Counted from the first letter of the stretch, positions 10,263-21,239 are shown. The stretch is 64,000 nucleotides of DNA from Cavia porcellus (GCF_034190915.1 NW_026947514.1:7270201-7334200); one strand, 5' to 3'. Numbers and translations: made by a program. The notes: generated from the letters alone by a model not told the origin.

Positions 10263-12835
10263 GGATGTCTCAGAGCAGAGGTCAGGAGGGGCAGATGCCG
10301 GCTGTGAGAGAGAGACAGAGAGACAGAGACAGACAGAGAACAGACCAAGCAAGGCTAAGGGCAAACACAGGAACCGAGGAGCCAGGCTGAGCAGAAACAA
10401 GGGGTGAACCAGCTGGGCCAGGCTTGGCGGTCAGGAGCAGGGGACAGGGCAGCTGGGACGGCAACAATCACGGCCTCAGCGAGGACCCAGGCGGCAGCCT
10501 CTGCTCCCTGAGCAGGCCCTCTGCAGGCAGCTCTGTGGGGCCCACCTCTATCCCCGCCTGACCACTGTGGCCACCTGTAGTCCTGCGTCCCCCACCTATA
10601 GGTACAGAAATGAAGGCCCTGAGAGACCAAGTCACTTCCCTAAACCCTCCCCAACAGGAAAGGTGGCACCCAGAACTGAGACCCAGGCCCGGGGTCCAGG
10701 GCAGAAAGTGATTGACTCCAAACCCCTTCATTCTGCAGACACGAGTCAGGAGCCCTTCTGTTCTCCACTCTCCCTCCTCCCAGGTTCCCGGGATCCTCAG
10801 TCCAGTCGGACAGCTAAGGGAGGGAAACGGGGTTCTCACTGCCTCCACACAAGGTCCAGCTTGGCATCACTGCTTAATTAGTAAGGCACCTGGCTGTCAC
10901 AGCGCGGCTGCCCCTGTTTATTCTATAGCAGCAGGAGGTGCAGAAGGCCCCTAAGAGGCCCCGAAGTGGTCACAAGGGCTCCGAGAGGCCTGCTCCACTC
11001 AGGCTGCCTGGGTCCTGTCCGGAACCCCCAGCACCAGGGCCAGCGCAGCCTGGGCCACTCTCCTGGAGCCCGGGCACTCTCCCTGTGCGCTCAGCTCCTG
11101 CGACATGGTCTTCAGCCCCTGCCGTCACACTATGCTCTGACAGGGCCATTGCTGTCACTGGCCTGGCCGAAGGGAGGAGACCAGGGGCACCCTGAGGTCA
11201 CGCAAAGCCCTCACCAGAGCCTGCCCTTATAGCTCAGCAGAGTCCAGCAGGGGCAGGAGATCTCCCCTGGCACATGAACCAAACATCACACACAGGGCAA
11301 CTTGAGCAACGTCTGCTTCCTGGAGGCTGGGGATGAAGGCCGCGGTGTCCGCAGCAGCTCTTGCTTCTGTGTCCTCTGTCCTGATCCTAATCTCCTTTTT
11401 GGTGACACACGAGGCCTCCTTCTACCCCTGCTGCCCCTCACAGGCCGGCTGGGGCTGCAGCGCCCGGAAGCCCCCAGTGCCCAGCTCTTTCCTGCCAGCT
11501 TCGATGATCCACACGGGATCTGTGGCATCGAAATCTCCAGGGCTCCGGGAGCAGGAAGGTCCTAGCACTGCCTTTGTGTTAAAACTACAGAGCCAGAACT
11601 ACAGCGAGGACTGGTCACAGCCCAACCGCAGTGCTCTGGTCCCCAGCACACAGCACCCCCAGTCAGGGTTGCTCTTGCTTGAGCCACCAGTTTCAGGCAT
11701 CTGGTCAACCCAGGTCTGCAGTCCATCTCCACTGTACTGAGCTTTTATGGAAGACAGAGAGCAGCAGGACTCAGAGGAGGGAGCACCAGGAGCTACTCAT
11801 CGTGGACATGAATGCAAAGGCCCTGGGGTGCCCTGGTATGAGCTGATGTCAGAAGTGAGCAGGAATCATCTTACAACCCTGGAAAATCATATTCTAAATC
11901 ATATTCTAAATTTGATAGGAAGAAAAACTTGTACCTTTGAGAGAACGAGAACTGTTTATTATTGGATGATGTTCACAGATGGGGGCAGAGCAAACCTCCG
12001 ATGATTATAGGACGTGGGGGCGGGCCTCAGTACGTCCTTGGGATACACACCGTTGGTGAAACTTGGGCTCCGTGAGCCCAGAGGACAAAGTCAGCAGGGG
12101 CCGGAGGAGGCCCTGCAAATGTAAGGGGCTGCAGAGGACGCTTTATTCAAATCAGAGGACACCACACCTTCCAGTAAGTCGGCAGGGGACCCGTGCTGAC
12201 CTCCATCTCCCCTCCTTGCTGGGGTGCAGTCATGGCCTGAATCAGGACAGCTGTGGCTCTGGGGAGGCAGGGGACAGGAAGCTGGGTGCCCTGGGAGGAA
12301 GGAAGCTGGGTCCCTCGCTCCCAGCCCACGCTGGTGCTCCAGTTCCACAGCCCCACTGCACCCCCGAGAGAGCAGACCCCCACACACGCCGTCCTCGGGA
12401 ACCCGCGGCTCTGCTGTGATGGACTCCAGGACCCGGGACCCCAGGCTCCCCAGGGAACTGGGAAACAAGGCACTGCCTCCTCGGGGAACAGGAGGACATC
12501 GCTGTCACTGAATGGAATGATGCGGCCCAGTGGGATTTAGGTGATTCCTTCCCTGTGTAGGGACCACTGTGTGACAGGCGTTTTGGATTCCTCCTAAAGA
12601 GCCAGGCGTGGCTCAGGCTACAAAGCAGACCTGTGATGACCTTCACTGTTGCTCTACACAATACGGCGATGAGGACGGAACGACTCAGTTTTTGCCCTTG
12701 GCATGCTGAGTGTCCAGCGCCAGCTACAGCCAGCTGGTCTGCGGGCTGAGTCCCCTCAGCCACCTGTCTTCAGATGGCCCTCTGAGAATGGTCTTGCACT
12801 TGAAATGACTGCAGACATTCCAGGATAATGTGTCC
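10263..12835. other. Unassigned GC-rich sequence with a short GACAGA tract
   Basis: A GAGACAGA-type low-complexity tract lies at about 10305-10340. 'aaatcatattct' is tandemly repeated near 11884-11909. A MIR-like scrap ('gtacagaaatgaagg') lies near 10602. The rest is unassigned; the 173-codon minus frame at 12242-12763 has no recognisable protein signature. Confidence 0.35.
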
Positions 12836-13040
12836 TGCCTCATGAAAACGGTATGAGACTCAGATTTCTACAGCTACAAATAAAGTTTTATTAGCACACA
12901 GCACACTGGGTGTTAACTCTTGTCCGTGGTTGTTTTCAAGCTGCAGAGTGACATGGCTGGGACAGAGGCCATCGTGGCTCACGAAGCATGAAATACTTAG
13001 CCTCTGATCCCTTAAAGCAAAAGATGGCCAATGCCTGCTG
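12836..13040 (-). mobile_element. hAT/Charlie-like DNA transposon relic
   Basis: The segment 'aaataaagttttattagcac', then 'gacagaggcc' and 'aaatacttagcctctgatccc' ending 'aaagatggccaatgcctg', follows in order the end of a common non-autonomous mammalian DNA transposon whose consensus I recall as hAT-Charlie type. The copy at about 22140-22330 appears to be the other half of the same family in the opposite orientation. The exact subfamily cannot be settled here. Confidence 0.6.
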
Positions 13041-13067
13041 GTGGCAGCAGTGATTCGGAAAGGGACA

Positions 13068-13285
13068 TGGTCCGGGCGTGGCGGTGCCCTCCTATAATCC
13101 CGTCACTCTGGAAGGCTGAGACAGGAAAACCAAAAGTTTGAGCCCACCCTGAGCAATTAAGTGAGTTGGTGAGACCTTGAGAAAATGGGTAAATAAAAAG
13201 GGCTACAGATGTGGCTAAGTGTGAAGGCCCTCGACTGGATGTTGGTCCAGCATCACCAAAAATAATAGTAATAATAATAATAAAG
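13068..13285 (+). mobile_element. B1-dID dimeric SINE
   Basis: The left half is B1-like ('tccgggcgtggcggtg', 'ataatcccgtcactctgg', 'gaaggctgagacagg'). The right half is an ID/tRNA-like segment ('gctacagatgtggctaag', 'gttggtccagcatcacc') followed by an AAT-rich tail with (TAA)n to about 13285. This B1+ID arrangement is the main pointer to a squirrel-like or other non-muroid rodent. Confidence 0.88.
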
Positions 13286-13550
13286 TAACCTAACAGAAAT
13301 GAGAGGCAACCCAGGATTTCTGAGCGTGGGTATCTTAGCGGCATCAGGTCACTCAATTGTCACTTCCAGGCAGTGGGGTTGAGCCTACTTTTTCCACTTG
13401 ACAAAAGAGACCAAAACTCAGAAAAATCAGCAACTCAAGATGGTTAACTTTAAGTGCCAACTCACCAGGCTCCGTTCACTCATAGGTAATCTGACCCTGT
13501 CTGTTGATGCAAAGGTAATTTTAATGCAATTAATATTTAAGTCCATAGAT

Positions 13551-13668
13551 TCTTTTTTTTTTTCTTTAATTTATTTTATTTATTTATTTATCGGTACCAG
13601 GGATCGAACTCACGACAACCTGCTTGCAAGGCAGGCGCTTATGCCACTGAGCTAAATCCCCAGCCCCA
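13551..13668 (-). mobile_element. ID-type SINE (tRNA-derived)
   Basis: The minus strand reads an ID element. On plus it appears as a T-rich stretch and (TTTA)n tail, followed by 'ggtaccagggatcgaactc', 'gcaaggcaggcgctta' and 'ccactgagctaaatcccc'. The A and B box regions of a tRNA-derived RNA polymerase III promoter are recognisable. The copy is well preserved and looks younger than the dimeric SINEs. Confidence 0.92.
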
Positions 13669-13918
13669 AGTCAGTAGATTCTGAGTAAAGCAAATGACCT
13701 TCCAAAATATGGTGGGCCTCATCCAATCAGTTGAAGACTTTAACAGAAAAAGAATTCCTCCAGGGAAAAGGGAACTTAACCGATCTTTGGACTCCGGCTG
13801 GTTTTTTCCTGGGTCTCCAGTCTGCTGGGCCACCCTGCAGGTTTGGGATTTGCTCAGACCCCCACAATGCCATGAGCAAGTTTCTTAAAATGGATCTCAA
13901 TTTTTTAAATATCTCTAT
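13669..13918. other. Unassigned sequence
   Basis: Unique-looking sequence between the ID element and a purine repeat, with no gene seen. Confidence 0.35.
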
Positions 13919-14140
13919 ATAGAGATGGAGGTGGAGATGATGGAGATGGAGATGTTGAGAAGAGGCAGATGGAGAAGGAGATGGAGATAGTGATAGAGAC
14001 AGAGATGGAGGAGCACAGAAAGAGAAGATGGAGAAGGAGATGGGAGGTGAGATGCAGACAGAAGAGGGAAGGAGAGAGGGAGAGGAAAGGAGAGGGAGAA
14101 GTTACAGGAGAGAGAGAGACAGAGCGAGAGCGAGAGAGAT
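13919..14140 (+). repeat. GGAGAT/GAGA purine repeat
   Basis: An imperfect hexamer (GGAGAT) run passes into GAGA and AGGAGA motifs. It is fully purine-biased on plus and generates the Glu/Arg-rich frames read there. Confidence 0.9.
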
Positions 14141-14822
14141 TCTGTTGTCCTCTTGGTGGGTCCTGCTTTCCCAGAGAACCACGCCTGATTCAGCCAAGCC
14201 GGAACCAGCTTCCTGCACCCTCAGACGGGAGCCCAGTTTCTGACACCTGCCGAGCTCCGCCTTCGGTCCACCTGAGCTCCTTCCTACCAGCCTGGAGCTG
14301 GCGGCGAGTCAGCAGAACCTCCCGAGCCAATGTGGAAGGCAGGCAGGGCTGAGAGCGGGCCTGGTGCCCCTCGGGCGGGCGAGCTTCCTGCATGTCCTCC
14401 CTGAAAACGCATCACCCGCTGACTGCTTAAAACCCGCTTTCTACGTGTGAAAGTGCAGGAAACAGTTAAAGGGTTCCCATGGTTGTATCAGTGAACCAGA
14501 TCAGAGACTGCCAACTCCATTCAGTCAAAATTAGTGACGGCAGAGCCATTTCCCCATCCGTCCAGCACGGAGAGCGCTTCGTTTTGCTTTGTGTTGTTGG
14601 AGGTGATTCGCTGTGTCTTCCTAGAGGTGAGCCGAGAAGCTACGCGGCTCCTGCTTCCTTTTGTCTAGATAAGTGTTACCAGTAAAATGCACACAATGAG
14701 ACTATGTTTACCTTAATGCTGTTTAAAAATCACATCGCAATAAGAGATCAATAGCTTTCCACAACAATTCACCAAAGACCCGGCTGGGGACGAGAAATTC
14801 AAATTGTATTGATTTTCTTTCG

Positions 14823-14823
<1 letters not shown>
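14141..14823. other. Unassigned sequence, AT-richer at its right end
   Basis: GC-rich to about 14400, then less so. The segment 14680-14820 is AT-rich and lacks a recognisable repeat. No exon is supported. Confidence 0.3.
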
Positions 14824-14857
<34 letters not shown>

Positions 14858-14872
14858 TGTGTGTGTGTGTGA
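14824..14872 (+). repeat. (TG)n microsatellite
   Basis: About 24 TG dinucleotides with one 'gagt' interruption. Likely polymorphic. Confidence 0.97.
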
Positions 14873-15472
14873 CAATAATAATAGCAGCAGTGTTGACAAC
14901 GTGGCACATGAGCACAGAATCTGAAACACAAGGCAGAAGGCAGGAGAGGAGGATGGGACTGTGGGACTGTCACCCAGCACCCAGCAGTCAGAGGGACCCC
15001 TGGGAGACCTTCAGAGGGACCCAGGCTCCTCACTGATTGCACAGGGGTGGGGTTGGGGATCTGGGGCTTCAGGGTACCCAGAGCCAATGCTGTGGACCAA
15101 GAGCCAGACCTGAAAATGTAGAGCCCCACCACTCACCCGGGCCCTAGCATGTAGTAGGTGCTCAGACAGTGTTTGCTGAATGATGAAAATCTAGTTTTAA
15201 ACCGATGACCTCGGGCCCAACGGCTCACTGTCCCACGCACCTTTGTAAGACATACAAACCTGTTTCAGGCGTGTGCCCGGTGGACCGCGATTAATAACAC
15301 AGCAGACTCGAGGCTGGCTGGTGCTCCTGCTGCCCCAGCATCCCTTCGGGAGTCTGTGCTTCTGCCCCGAGGGCAGCAGAGGACCCCCCGCCCTGCAGCA
15401 GGGGTAGGGGCAGGTGCTGCACCCCCACGCCTGCTCCGACCAGTTGAAATGAGCTTTGGAAGAAGTCAAAAT
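14873..15472. other. Unassigned sequence
   Basis: Mostly GC-rich. A MIR/L2-like 3' scrap ('gtagtaggtgctcagac') lies at about 15150-15185. No gene is supported. Confidence 0.35.
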
Positions 15473-15498
15473 TAAAAAAAAAAAAAAAAAAAAAAAAA
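15473..15498 (+). repeat. Poly(A) tract
   Basis: An A homopolymer interrupted at only one or two positions. No SINE or L1 body is recognisable immediately upstream and no processed gene copy is evident, so its origin is unexplained. Confidence 0.9.
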
Positions 15499-15559
15499 GA
15501 GGGAAAGGACGGAGGGAGGGGCAGGCGTGTAAGTGGAGAAATTATTGGAACTGGAGAGA

Positions 15560-15870
15560 GGTTTTAATGGCAGAGTTGGCATCCTGCAATTTCACACATT
15601 AAAACATATTTTTAAAGAAAGGACTACGGCGCTGATTGTATGAAGGCGAAGCTTTCCGCTCTTCAGACTATTAATAAGGGCTTCCCATAGAGAAGACAAA
15701 TACATGCTTGGTGCACTTTTAATCCTTTGCCAATACATTTGACTAAAGCTGTTTGCTGTTTCAATGACAGGATTTAACTTGCCCTTCTGTATTCAACGTT
15801 CCTGATTATTAATGACATTTAGGAAACACGAGCTATAAAGTTGCATTTCTGGCGGAATGGCAGCCCTGTC
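15560..15870. promoter_or_regulatory. Candidate conserved noncoding element A1
   Basis: This AT-rich block shows no interspersed repeat and is unlike its GC-rich surroundings. It holds several TAAT/ATTA cores ('tattaataagg' near 15670, 'gattattaatgac' near 15804) plus 'cctttgcc' and 'tcaatgacag'-type motifs. Such composition is typical of deeply conserved enhancers near developmental genes. Function is inference and conservation has not been tested. Confidence 0.45.
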
Positions 15871-16084
15871 CTTTGCACCCCATGGAAGGGAACTTGCACC
15901 TGAAGTCAGGAGGAAACGCTCTTCCAAAGGAGCCTGGTGCTGTGGACCGGGGTGAGGGGGTGTCTGCAGCGCTGTGCTGCTCCCTGAGCTCTCCCTGCCT
16001 CTCTGTGCAGGAGCCCCTTCCCCAGAGGCTCTGAGTGAGGGCACCCCTCGCCCCGGGCCCTGCTGTCTCCGCGCGGTGTGCTGT

Positions 16085-16425
16085 AACCTTGACAGCCATT
16101 TCCATGAGAACCACTCCGAGCTACCGGGCGATAGGATCTTGGCAATATTAAACCAAATTCACAGAGGATATTTAGATTTCTCAGGATCCCTCTCATTCCA
16201 ATGCCAATAATAAAATCTTTCAGGGAGAAGAGGCAGCGAGGAGCCTGAATAACTTGGAAACAAGGTTCAAGGAATCAAGAGAAAGCTCTCGGATCTTAAT
16301 AGCATACAGGCAGAGGGGGGAAATCCCTACCTGGACGCAGCCGATTATGTTGTGCAGTTTTTTTACTATTATTATTTTAAGAAACAAATTAATGCTCAGG
16401 TTAAAATGAAATTACATATGCCGAT
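16085..16425. promoter_or_regulatory. Candidate conserved noncoding element A2
   Basis: 'ggcaatattaaacc', 'gccaataataaaatc' and an 'attattattttaag' segment form an AT-rich, repeat-free block directly after GC-rich sequence. Homeodomain-type cores are frequent. No coding potential is seen. Its status as an enhancer is inferred from composition only. Confidence 0.4.
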
Positions 16426-16729
16426 GCCCTGCAGGCTCCGGACTCCACTGGGGGTTGGCATGCTAATAAGAGCCTGTAACCAAGGAGCAGAGCTCACCCA
16501 GACGGGGCAGGAGCCAAGCAGGTGAAAACGTTCTTGTTGGGGGACAGAGGTGGGGGCAGCTGGCCATAGTTTAAACTTGCCCTCCTCGGGGAGTTGCTGA
16601 GGGTGGGCATGCAGATACAACCCAAAGGGAAGGGAACAGGGGGACAAGTGTGGGGTTTGCAGACAGCATCTGAAGAGTCCCTGTCATCCTGTCCGTGAAA
16701 GTCACTCCCGCCAAAGCCTTTCAGCCTCC

Positions 16730-17410
16730 CGGTATTACAGGCTCAGCGCTGACCCCCTATTGTAATGAAAACCAGATCCCTCTATGAATCACAGCAAATC
16801 AATACTGCATTTTACTAAGTTTGCGTTAATTTTACACCGTTCAGCCTCCAGATGGGAATTATTGCCACAGAGATGAGAATTCCTCCTCTCCCCCCACCCC
16901 GCCGCCGTCTGGGCGTCGGGTCCGGAACACCCACCCTATCACTATTTTTAAAGGGGGGGGAGAAGACGATGATGAAGAAGACGAAGAAAGAGGGGGTTTG
17001 GGGGAGGGTTGGGGGCTTGAGAGATTTTAATAGCTAATAATAGGAGACAGCATAAAAGCCGAGATCCAATTTAAGCGCAGGAGTCCCTGTGTAAGCGCTG
17101 TTGTCAGTCTTGGGGTGTACTGTACGGGGGCCAGCTCCCGAGCATGCCGGCCCAGAAATATAAAGTCCAGATTTAATTCTGATACAGAGAAATACAATTT
17201 CAAAACCGGACGTCTTATCATCGGTGGGTCCCACTGGAGAACTCATTTCCCTAGCAAAAGGCTGTCAGTACCATTATGTTGTACAAGGAAGCAATTTACC
17301 ACTACAGCTAAACAGGGCGACCGGAGCTGTGCGAACTTAAGCATTTGAAGTTATCGCTCCGAAAAAAAATAGCATTTCAAATGTCAGGGAAATGGGAAGG
17401 AATAATTGAA
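16730..17410. promoter_or_regulatory. Candidate conserved noncoding element A3
   Basis: Two repeat-free blocks flank a G-rich stretch. The first (16740-16880) has 'attgtaatgaaaacc', 'gcgttaattttac' and a balanced composition. The second (17020-17400) has 'gattttaatagctaataat', 'gatttaattctgatac' and 'ggaataattgaaaag'. No exon signature is seen. Together with A1 and A2 this makes about 1.8 kb of enhancer-like DNA without a single recognisable transposon, which is unusual for this window. Confidence 0.45.
16992..17015 (+). other. Potential G-quadruplex motif
   Basis: Four G runs of 3-5 bases are separated by loops of 3, 1 and 2 bases ('gggggtttgggggaggg' and a final run of five). This meets the usual G4 pattern. 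It sits between the two halves of element A3. Confidence 0.7.
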
Positions 17411-17734
17411 AAGTATCAATCAGAGAAGCAAAGGGGGTGCGGAGGCTGAGGGCGCGACTCCCGGGCTCTGCTCCTTCCCTGTTCTCCTGCCCTTCCCTCC
17501 CCTTCCTGGCTGGAGGACCACGGCCTCCTCCACCGCCTGGCCTCGAAGCCCCCAGGCAAACTCCACCTGAACTCGGAAAAGCAGAGACTGCGGCTTGATC
17601 CTTGTGTTGTCATTGTGTGGCCTCCTTCCGGCCCCGGAACTTTTTCTGCCAGGTCCCCTGGGCTCCAGATGCAGGGGGTCCCACCTCAGGCTGAGGACCT
17701 CGCACAGGTCCTCCTTATGGAGTTGAAGAACCTT
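17411..17734. other. Unassigned GC-rich sequence
   Basis: Pyrimidine-biased sequence at 17465-17520, otherwise unremarkable. No exon is supported. Confidence 0.35.
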
Positions 17735-17946
17735 GCAACAAGGCTTTGGAGGTGGCAGTGCCTTCCTGTGATCCTAGCACTCTGGGAGGCTAGGCAGGAA
17801 GATCACAAGTTCAAAAATGCAGCTTGGTCCACTTAGTGCCTTAAGTGCCTGTCTTAAATTAGAAACTTTTTAAAAAGTGGAGGTGTAGCTCAGTGCAGAG
17901 GTGCTGGGTTCAATCCCCAGTACCATGAAAAAACAAAAACATAAAG
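17735..17946 (+). mobile_element. B1-dID dimeric SINE
   Basis: The left half reads 'tgtgatcctagcactctggg' and 'aggctaggcaggaag'. The right ID half reads 'ggaggtgtagctcagtgc' and 'gggttcaatccccagtacc', then an A-rich tail. The tRNA B box is very well kept. Confidence 0.92.
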
Positions 17947-17984
17947 ATTGGGTGTGAAAAGCCCCGACGTGGCTTTCTGTCCTG

Positions 17985-18150
17985 GTCCTAACACTCATGG
18001 GCCCCGCTCTGCCTGATCACCAGGTTCCCCTCCCTGCGGCTCTGTGTTCTTGCCTACAAAATGGGGAAACAGCATCCACTTAGCAAGCAGGCTAGTGAGG
18101 GGAAAACAGCACAGGTACAGAGAGCGCCGGCACGGGGCAGCTCTTGGCAT
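17985..18150 (+). mobile_element. Possible MIR SINE
   Basis: 'ctctgtgttcttgcctacaa' followed by 'aatggggaaacagcatcc' and 'gagagcgccggcacg' fits the MIR core and 3' part in order. Degenerate. Confidence 0.55.
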
Positions 18151-18389
18151 CACAATGCCATCGAAGCCCATGGGTGACGCACGCTCCCGGGCCAGCCTAC
18201 TCAGGGCTGCCCCAACAACAGCAGCTGCTCTCCTGCCACCAGGGGACATCGTTTCCATCAGGACATTTATCTGTGCAATCACTGTCTGCCTTTCCCACTG
18301 GAATAAGAGCCCCATGAAAATACGGCCTTGTCTGTCTTCTGTAAGGAATTCCTTCTGCTGAAATAGGGCTCCCTTTCCACAAGGAGTAA

Positions 18390-18441
18390 TCCCTGGGAGC
18401 TGGTATCAGGGACCCTGCCTCTTGGCTGTGTGTCTATCCAC
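18390..18441 (+). repeat. 52-bp direct duplicate, copy 1
   Basis: This segment (starting 'tccctgggagctggtatc', ending 'tgtgtgtctatccac') is nearly identical to 19354-19405, with two mismatches by eye. Flanks on both sides differ, so only this short unit is shared. It belongs to no repeat family I recognise. Confidence 0.85.
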
Positions 18442-18470
18442 GGGTGCAGTGGGTACCAGAACTGCAGATC

Positions 18471-18640
18471 AGACCCAGCTCTACGTATATGACAGATTTT
18501 CCCCTACATGTAAGCTTGGATGGCATTTAATTTATAAATGAAGTGCTGTAAGCAATTAACAATAATTATAGCAAAATTAAATAATGATAACAAATACTTT
18601 AATAAAAGTCATGTGAATACAGGAGTCCCCCCATTCCCAG
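18471..18640 (+). mobile_element. Pogo/Tigger-like DNA transposon relic, copy 1
   Basis: The AT-rich stretch 'ggcatttaatttataaatg' then 'taagcaattaacaataat' and 'aataaaagtcatgtgaata' aligns in order with 41858-42030 and, inverted, with 30865-31090. All three resemble a non-autonomous pogo/Tigger-type MER element. No transposase reading frame remains. Confidence 0.6.
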
Positions 18641-19353
18641 TCTCTCTCAACTAAAACGGGAGGGTAGCCTATACAGCGTGGATACGCTGTTCCTATAGGT
18701 CTGGATTTGTTGGGTTGATTCACATCCCAAGAAACACAGAGAAAGATGGGGTGTGATTTTATCATGCTATTTTGGAGACCTGTTTAAAACTTAAGAATTA
18801 CTATTTTCATAATTTTCCATTCATTTTGCAGAACAAAATTTGACATCGACTAGCCAAAACCTCAGAAAGGGGAAATGCAGATAAAGGAGGACAAATCAGC
18901 CACTTGGCGAGCCAGGGCAGAGGGAATGGGGCCCCGCTTTTTGGGGTGGGATCTGAGAAGGCCCGACCCAGAAGTTAGGAGGGGGCAGGCGTCCCACGGG
19001 TGTCAACGGCCTCCCTGTTCACAGCTGGGTGACCCACACGGGGTGGACATGCCAAGAGGCCTGGGCAAAGGTAAGCACATCCATGTAGAAACCTCTGTCC
19101 CCTCTTCCCGAAGAAACCAGAGCCACTCCGCCCGGGGCCCCCAGCCCACCCAGGGCCGCCATCTGTCTTCAGGCTGCCCTTCCCCTGTATCTCCCGGTTC
19201 CTGTCACACCCCTGCCCCACTTCTGCCTGAGCCAGAGAAGCTGCCCGATGTCCACCTGCCTCTCCTCCTCTTCCTCCCCCACCTCACACTCGCCCGCCTC
19301 AGGAAGCCTCTTCTGGGAATCTGGAACAACTGTCACCGGGTGCTCCTACGTCC
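18641..19353. other. Unassigned sequence
   Basis: AT-rich to about 18880, then GC-rich. The plus frame 18875-19441 is 188 codons long but Pro/Arg/Leu-rich, without domain signature, and it runs through the 52-bp duplicate. I treat it as chance. Confidence 0.35.
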
Positions 19354-19405
19354 TCCCTGGGAGCTGGTATCAGGGACCCCGCCTCTTGGCTGTGTGTCTG
19401 TCCAC
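19354..19405 (+). repeat. 52-bp direct duplicate, copy 2
   Basis: Second copy of the unit at 18390-18441, in the same orientation and 964 bases downstream. The two differences are a T/C in 'gaccc(t/c)gcc' and an A/G in 'gtct(a/g)tccac'. Confidence 0.85.
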
Positions 19406-21239
19406 ATGCTGACAGCACTAGGAGAGGCCAGTGAGGGGTGACGTCAAGGACCTGCTGGGCCTCACCTTCTACCCCTTCCACCCCAGCCTGGGAACATGGC
19501 AGCATCCCCATTTCACAGGGGAGAAGACTGAGGCTACTCATTTATTCTCAGCACTGCTGCGTTACAAACTCAGGAAAATGGAATAAAATGCAGAAAGTTA
19601 ACTATTGCTAACTGCTCTGATTCTTCCATTCAAAAATACACACTGCTTCACATTTTAAGATTTTTGAAATTCAGATGCATCCTACAATCGATGTGAATAT
19701 TTAACACGGGAATGTTTCTCTGTTCTCGAAAATCTGTTGTTCCGTCTGACGGTGGCTGGCACTTCGGGGATGAGAAGACAGGGATGTGTGAACTCGGTGA
19801 CCCTCGCCGCTGTTCCCAGTGCCCAGCTGCTCCTGTCCTGGGTTGGGGGGCAGACAGACACTCAGGGGCACCCTCCAGGGAAAGGAGAGGTCGGGACGCC
19901 TTCAGGGCGGCGACTGTGCCCTCCCCTCACGTGTGTGACATTTAAAGCCGTGCGGTTCTGCTCCCGTTTGGACATCATCTCATTCTGGCATTGTTGTCCC
20001 CCTCTGCTTTCTTTTACTGGCCAGGGCGCCCTCAGCCATCCCCCTGACCTCTGCGGGGTCCCGTCAGCCTTCCGAGGCTCTGTCCCCAGCCCTGGGCTCA
20101 GCTTTATACTGCCGCACCCCGTAATTGCTGTGCAAAGCCTGCCCTAAAGGTGCAAAGTTCTCCCTAGAGGTGCGCAGTGGGGGTCGATGCTGGCCCGGCT
20201 TGGCGGTGTCCACTGGTTTCTTTACTTCGGTCAAAGGTTACACAAAAGAATCAGGCTCAGAAACAGGCAGCTAAGTGGTTACTGCGTCTCTGGTCCCTTG
20301 ACTGACCAAGTGAGCAAGCTGCCTGTCCGCTGCAGGGGCAAGGTGGCCCTCGAGGTCACGACGGAGCAGAGGTGCTGAGGCTAACACCCTGCTCCCACAG
20401 ACAGCCGTCCTGGGGGAAGTGGCGTGTGGCCCCAGCTCTGTTCCAAAAGCCACACGCCACCACCCAATCTGCATCTCCTTGCTCTGGCTACAAGTAAGGG
20501 GCGGGACACCTGTCCCAAGTCATGCTGTTGACACGAGGACCCGCTGTGAAGGTCAGGATCACCTTGGAGGTCGCACACCAAATGCCACACAGACAGGAGA
20601 TCAAGGGACAGCACCGTGTGCCTCGGGGAAGAGTGGCAAGCAGATGGTGGGCTCGGCTTCACCCACCGATTCCCTCGGCCCTCCCAAAGCTCTCCTCCTG
20701 GGGGTCCAGTTGTCCCATTCTAGAGGTAAATACACTGAGGCTCACGGAGTTCCACAGCATTCTCAAGATTCCGCACAAGTTTGGAAAGCTGCTGCTCAGA
20801 ACGCCTGGCAGAGGGCCCGTGTTCTCAGTGGTCCCCTATCCCACGTGTCCCTCGCTGCACCTCGCAGGGTGTCAGACACAGGTGTGGCCTCCTCGAATTG
20901 GCCGAAGACGAAGAGCCCAGCACGAGACACCCTGGTCCTGGGAAGATGGAGAGAAGCCGGGCTTCAGCCACAGTATCGAGCTCGTAGCAGACGCTTAGTA
21001 AATATTCGTTGTGTGAGTGAATGACCCATCCACTCAGAGTGACCCTTCCCAGTCTCGTTATTAGAGAAAACCGTGACATCTGACAGGTACCACGTCAGAG
21101 CTGGAGCTGTGAGGAGGAATTTCAGGGAGGCAGAGGCTTCCTGGTTACATGCAAGTCCCAGAGCGGGTCTGCTCGGCCAACGGCTAGCTCTTCTGAAGCC
21201 TCCCTCTCCTCTTTACACTGCCCTGTGTAAGGATGGTAC
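19406..21239. other. Unassigned sequence; one AT-rich patch
   Basis: 19540-19715 is AT-rich and repeat-free by eye, and may be an old repeat or a weak regulatory candidate. 20410-21050 is GC-rich with chance frames up to 201 codons that show no domains. A MIR/L2-type 3' end ('cagacgcttagtaaatattc') lies near 20987-21010, and a MIR-like 'gaggtaaatacactgagg' near 20721. Confidence 0.35.

Noticed and set aside
9656..10348. 230-codon minus-strand frame, the longest outside simple repeats
   Set aside because: It has no recognisable domain, spans a GACAGA tract and a MIR-like segment, and lies in GC-rich DNA where long chance frames are common.
13551..13668. tRNA-like sequence with A and B boxes
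   Set aside because: It is an ID SINE with an A-rich tail, not a functional tRNA gene; the cloverleaf is not kept.
18471..18640. AT-rich, TAAT-containing block first read as an enhancer candidate
   Set aside because: It matches two other places in the window (30865-31092 inverted, 41858-42030), so it is a transposon relic rather than a unique regulatory element.
20419..21024. 201-codon plus-strand frame, overlapped by a 158-codon frame
   Set aside because: It has no domain signature, two plus frames are open at once, and it includes MIR/L2-like pieces. Chance is the simpler reading.
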